Positions 6,924 through 9,742 of a DNA stretch of 9,742 bases are shown here, piece by piece. The position numbers were made by a program, and so were the translations under genes. The notes beneath the pieces are model-generated. The model made no database searches and had not been told where the DNA came from. It worked only from the letters and a program-made list of their open reading frames with translations. This DNA is from an uncultured Bacteroidales bacterium (GTDB lineage: Bacteria; Bacteroidota; Bacteroidia; Bacteroidales; UBA932): NCBI GenBank assembly GCA_902461985.1, contig CABQAB010000055.1, forward strand, positions 1 to 9,742, given 5' to 3'. Each line of letters begins with the position of its first letter. The stretch's first letter is position 1.

Positions 6924-8612
6924 TTACCAACCCGGATTCTGTTTGAATTGTTTGCAGAGGTCTTTTTCACGCTGAGGTATAGGCAGAAGTTCGCTCTTGC
7001 CCTCTTCAGTATATTTAGCCACGACATAGTTGTAGGAGGAGTTGTTGTTGGTCCAGTCCCAGAGATTGTTCAGAGCCTCGTCTGTCTCCTTAATGGTCTT
7101 TGCATATATCCCCCATCTCACGAGGTCTGTGCGGCGGTGTCCCTCGAAAGCGAGTTCCCATGCACGCTCATCGCGTATTGCCTTGCGGAAGCCTTCGCAG
7201 TCAAGACCCGAAAGGTCGCAGACCGCGGTGTTGGACGGATTGCCGTAGCCGCGCCTGCGGACCTTGTTGATGGCTGCATAAGCCGCGTCAGTAGGCCCGC
7301 CGTTCACTTCGTTCAATGCTTCGGCATAGAGGAGAAGCACGTCAGCATAGCGGAGGAAATACCAGTTGATATTGGACTTGTCATTGTTTATCAGTCTGTT
7401 GGCTGACTCCACATACTTCTGTTCGTCCCATTTCGCCGGAGTGAAGTTCTGCTTTTCCTTCTGCTTCTTGAGAGGGTCTGCATCGTTCGCAAGGGCTGTC
7501 TCATAAGTATCGCTGCTGCCCTGTACGAGGAGTTTCCAGTCGTTGGAATAGGAGTAGTTGGCTACGGAAAGTGCACGCCTGAGGTCACCTTCATGCTCTC
7601 TCCAGGCGGTACTGAAGGACAACAGCACCTTCTGGTTTCCGGTACAGCTGCCGCGCTGTCCAGCCAAGGCGGTGGTCCTCACGCCGTTCCACTTGCCTAT
7701 CCTTCCGCAAGGGTCGGACGAACCGCCGCCTGTAGTAGGACTGTAGAAGGAAATCTCGATAAGGCTCTCCGTAGGATTCCAGATACCGTTACAGGTGTTC
7801 TTCCACAAAGTTTCATAATCCGGAAGAAGATCATGCTTGCCGGAGTTTATCAGCCTCTCCGCAACAGCTGCGGCCTCGCCCCATTTCTCAGTGTCCTGGA
7901 CAGGCCATCCCGCCCATGTGCAGTAGACCTTCGCAAGCAGTCCCAAAGCCGCGCCTTTGGAAAAGCGGTAGCTGTTGTCGGAACGCCATACGTCATCCCC
8001 GGCATACGGAAGCACCTCTATAGCGTAGAGAAGGTCCTTCTCGATGAACTCATAGACATCTTTCGGAGCCGCCTGGACGAGAGTGGAAGGGTGCTGGTGT
8101 GACATGGCCGTGGAGGTCATGAGAGGAACGCTGCTCCATCTTCTGACAAGCTCGAAGTAGAACATTGCCCTCAGGCAGCGTGCCTCCGCGATATAGAGAA
8201 CGGATTTATAATAGTCTTCATCCTTCTCAAAATCATCTATGTTTACGGATATCCTCTCAAGGAAGTCATTCGCCCGGTAAATGCCTTTATAGAGGGCCTG
8301 CCATGCGTTCTGAATATATGAATTGGTTGTAGAGAACGCATTGGTCGGAACGTCCCGCCAGTTCTCCGTAGTGCTTCCCTCGACCTGGGAAATGTCAGTG
8401 CCCATGTTGAGATAATAGGAAAGGCAGTGGCCGTATGCGCCGTCCTCGACCAGAGTCCTGTAGACGCCGAGAAGCACGGACTCAGCCTCGGAAGCGTTCT
8501 TGATATAGTCCTTTTTCTCGATTTCCGTCAGACTCTTTTCCGTAAGGAAGGAACAGGAAGCCACTGAAAGCAATGCGGCAAGGACAAGAAATATATTTGC
8601 AATCTTTTTCAT
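6924..8612 (-). CDS. SusD/RagB-family outer membrane glycan-binding lipoprotein
   Basis: This cell-surface lipoprotein of ~562 residues captures glycan and forms the lid of the SusC transporter. I chose the start at 8612 (MKKIANIFLV) rather than the in-frame ATG three codons upstream (8621, MPDMKK), because the former gives a standard signal: a KK n-region, a hydrophobic core and the lipobox SVASC, with the lipidated Cys at residue 20. The N-terminal half has the TPR-like SusD_N features (NAWQALYKGIYRANDFLERI and the FELVRRWSSVPLM segment). The C-terminal half has the family signature RDERAWELAFEGHR at about residues 480-493, then DLVRWG, and near the end LLPIPQREKDL, also typical of the family. 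Length is normal. It lies 12 bp after susC and 16 bp before the GH88 gene, so it is very likely co-transcribed. Ligand specificity cannot be read from the sequence. Confidence 0.95.
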   Translation of the reverse strand: MKKIANIFLVLAALLSVASCSFLTEKSLTEIEKKDYIKNASEAESVLLGVYRTLVEDGAYGHCLSYYLNMGTDISQVEGSTTENWRDVPTNAFSTTNSYIQNAWQALYKGIYRANDFLERISVNIDDFEKDEDYYKSVLYIAEARCLRAMFYFELVRRWSSVPLMTSTAMSHQHPSTLVQAAPKDVYEFIEKDLLYAIEVLPYAGDDVWRSDNSYRFSKGAALGLLAKVYCTWAGWPVQDTEKWGEAAAVAERLINSGKHDLLPDYETLWKNTCNGIWNPTESLIEISFYSPTTGGGSSDPCGRIGKWNGVRTTALAGQRGSCTGNQKVLLSFSTAWREHEGDLRRALSVANYSYSNDWKLLVQGSSDTYETALANDADPLKKQKEKQNFTPAKWDEQKYVESANRLINNDKSNINWYFLRYADVLLLYAEALNEVNGGPTDAAYAAINKVRRRGYGNPSNTAVCDLSGLDCEGFRKAIRDERAWELAFEGHRRTDLVRWGIYAKTIKETDEALNNLWDWTNNNSSYNYVVAKYTEEGKSELLPIPQREKDLCKQFKQNPGW

Positions 8613-8624
8613 ATCCGGCATAAT

Positions 8625-9742
8625 TTAGAATTGAAGGTCAAGACCCAAAGTGAACACGCGGCTGTGAGGATATGCGCCCCAGTCCAGACCCGGAGTCATA
8701 GGGCTTGACGAAGCTGTGCTGACCTCAGGGTCGAATCCGCTGTAGGCAGAGACGCAGAACAGATTCTGGGCAGAGGCATAGAGCCTGAGCTTCGAGATTT
8801 TAGCCTTTTCGGTCAATTTGCGTGGCAGGGTGTATCCGAGAGTTATGTTTTTCAGACGGAGGAATGAACCGTCCTCCACGAAACGTGAATACACATCGTT
8901 CGTTACATAGCCGTCAGCCTTCGGGACGGTATTCGAAGCGTTCGTCGGAGACCATCTGTCAGCGACCTCCGCGAGGAAGTTACGCCGGCCGCTGCGGGTC
9001 TGGGTGGCATAGAGACGGGTTGCGTTATAGATATCGTTGCCGTAGTTGAACTGGAACATGAAACTGAAGTCCACTCCGTAGAAAGAGAAAGTGTTGGTGA
9101 TACCGCCGTAGAACAGAGGCAGGGTCTTTCCGATTACCGTCCTGTCCTCGGTGGTTATCTTGCCGTCTCCTGTCTGGTCCTTGTACTTGACCACGCCCGG
9201 CTGGACGCCGGCGGTATAGAGGGTATTGTCCACCACTCCCGGCTTGAGCCTGTAGGTTCCGTCCGGATTTATGGTAAAGTCGTCCATCTGGTAGATGCCG
9301 TCGAATTCATAGCCGTAGATGAGACCGAGGGATTCGCCCACTATCGCCCGGTAGTCATTGGCGGTGAAGTTGCTGTCAAATCCTGAACGGGCCTCGTAAT
9401 ACTGCGCACCGTCAGCAAGTTCGACAAGGGTGTTGCGCAGGAAGGAAATGTTGAAGTTGGTCTGCCAGAGGAAATTCTTTTTGTCTATATTCGTGCTTGA
9501 CAGATTGAATTCGAGACCCTGGTTGCGGATTTTTCCCACATTGCGCATCTGGGTGGCGAAACCTGAGGCGTGGGCGAGCTGCTGGAGAATCAGCAGGTCC
9601 TTGGTATCCTTGTTGAAGAGGTCGACAGTGAACGTAAGGCGGTCTTTCCAGAAGCCGAAGTCCATTCCCACATTGACAGTGGAAGAGCCTTCCCATCTGA
9701 GGTCAGTATTCTGCAGCTGCTTCGGAGTCAGCACGGTGTTCA
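8625..9742 (-). CDS. SusC-like TonB-dependent outer membrane transporter, C-terminal part (5' end outside window)
   Basis: This is the last ~371 residues of a SusC/RagA-type TonB-dependent transporter, which moves glycan oligosaccharides across the outer membrane as a complex with its SusD lid. The frame is open to the window edge, so the plug domain and N-terminus lie beyond 9742; an internal GTG at 9734 is not a credible start. Visible hallmarks are the NTDLRWE segment followed by a run of beta-barrel strands (VGMDFGFWKDRLTFTVDLF), the GGITNTFSFYG/FMFQFNYGNDIYNATR strands, the FVEDGSFLRLKNITLGYTLP motif typical of the SusC family, and a C-terminal strand ending in phenylalanine (LGLDLQF), the usual signal for barrel insertion. 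SusD follows 12 bp downstream. The family call is firm. The heparan sulfate substrate is inferred only from the cargo genes. Confidence 0.95.
   Translation of the reverse strand, partial: NTVLTPKQLQNTDLRWEGSSTVNVGMDFGFWKDRLTFTVDLFNKDTKDLLILQQLAHASGFATQMRNVGKIRNQGLEFNLSSTNIDKKNFLWQTNFNISFLRNTLVELADGAQYYEARSGFDSNFTANDYRAIVGESLGLIYGYEFDGIYQMDDFTINPDGTYRLKPGVVDNTLYTAGVQPGVVKYKDQTGDGKITTEDRTVIGKTLPLFYGGITNTFSFYGVDFSFMFQFNYGNDIYNATRLYATQTRSGRRNFLAEVADRWSPTNASNTVPKADGYVTNDVYSRFVEDGSFLRLKNITLGYTLPRKLTEKAKISKLRLYASAQNLFCVSAYSGFDPEVSTASSSPMTPGLDWGAYPHSRVFTLGLDLQF

Noticed and set aside
6179..6946. Plus-strand open frame (255 codons) opposite the GH88 gene
   Set aside because: It is antisense to a gene with clear GH88 motifs, has no leader or domain of its own, and is best explained as a shadow frame.
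8613..8621. Upstream ATG (8621) as the susD start
   Set aside because: It adds MPD before an already complete lipoprotein signal MKKIANIFLV. The downstream ATG at 8612 gives the usual leader, although the upstream start cannot be fully excluded.

Overview
The window looks like chromosomal DNA from a member of the Bacteroidota, most likely an anaerobic Bacteroidales species of moderate-to-high GC. The evidence is a SusC/SusD pair, lipoprotein signals on most cargo genes, no obvious Shine-Dalgarno sites, and a palindromic intergenic repeat of a type I associate with this phylum. All recognisable genes lie on the minus strand, so transcription runs from high to low coordinates.

The main content is the downstream part of a polysaccharide utilization locus (PUL) that appears built for heparan sulfate or heparin. 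In transcription order it holds the C-terminal part of a SusC-like TonB-dependent transporter (cut by the window end), a SusD-like glycan-binding lipoprotein, a GH88 unsaturated glucuronyl hydrolase, a heparinase III-type PL12 lyase, and a serine-type S1 sulfatase resembling GlcNAc-6-O-sulfatases. Gaps are 12, 16, 4 and 40 bp, so these five genes are probably one operon. From memory, the order matches BT4660 to BT4656 of the Bacteroides thetaiotaomicron heparan sulfate PUL. The expected route is import of oligosaccharides by SusCD, periplasmic cleavage by the lyase to unsaturated-uronate oligosaccharides, removal of 6-O-sulfate from glucosamine, and removal of the unsaturated uronate by GH88. 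The order of the last two steps cannot be read from the sequence.

Downstream of the sulfatase, a 142-bp gap contains a composite inverted repeat with a duplicated arm end. Beyond it is a 543-residue DUF3604/PHP-fold metal hydrolase with a twin-arginine-type lipoprotein leader. It is the least explained gene here and the best candidate for an undescribed activity attached to glycosaminoglycan catabolism. The last 156 bases (positions 156 to 1) hold an open frame with a signal-peptide-like N-terminus that runs off the window, possibly the next secreted gene.

No RNA genes, CRISPR arrays, transposases or regulators are visible. The regulator and other expected PUL members (a surface glycan-binding protein, further lyases) would lie outside the window.
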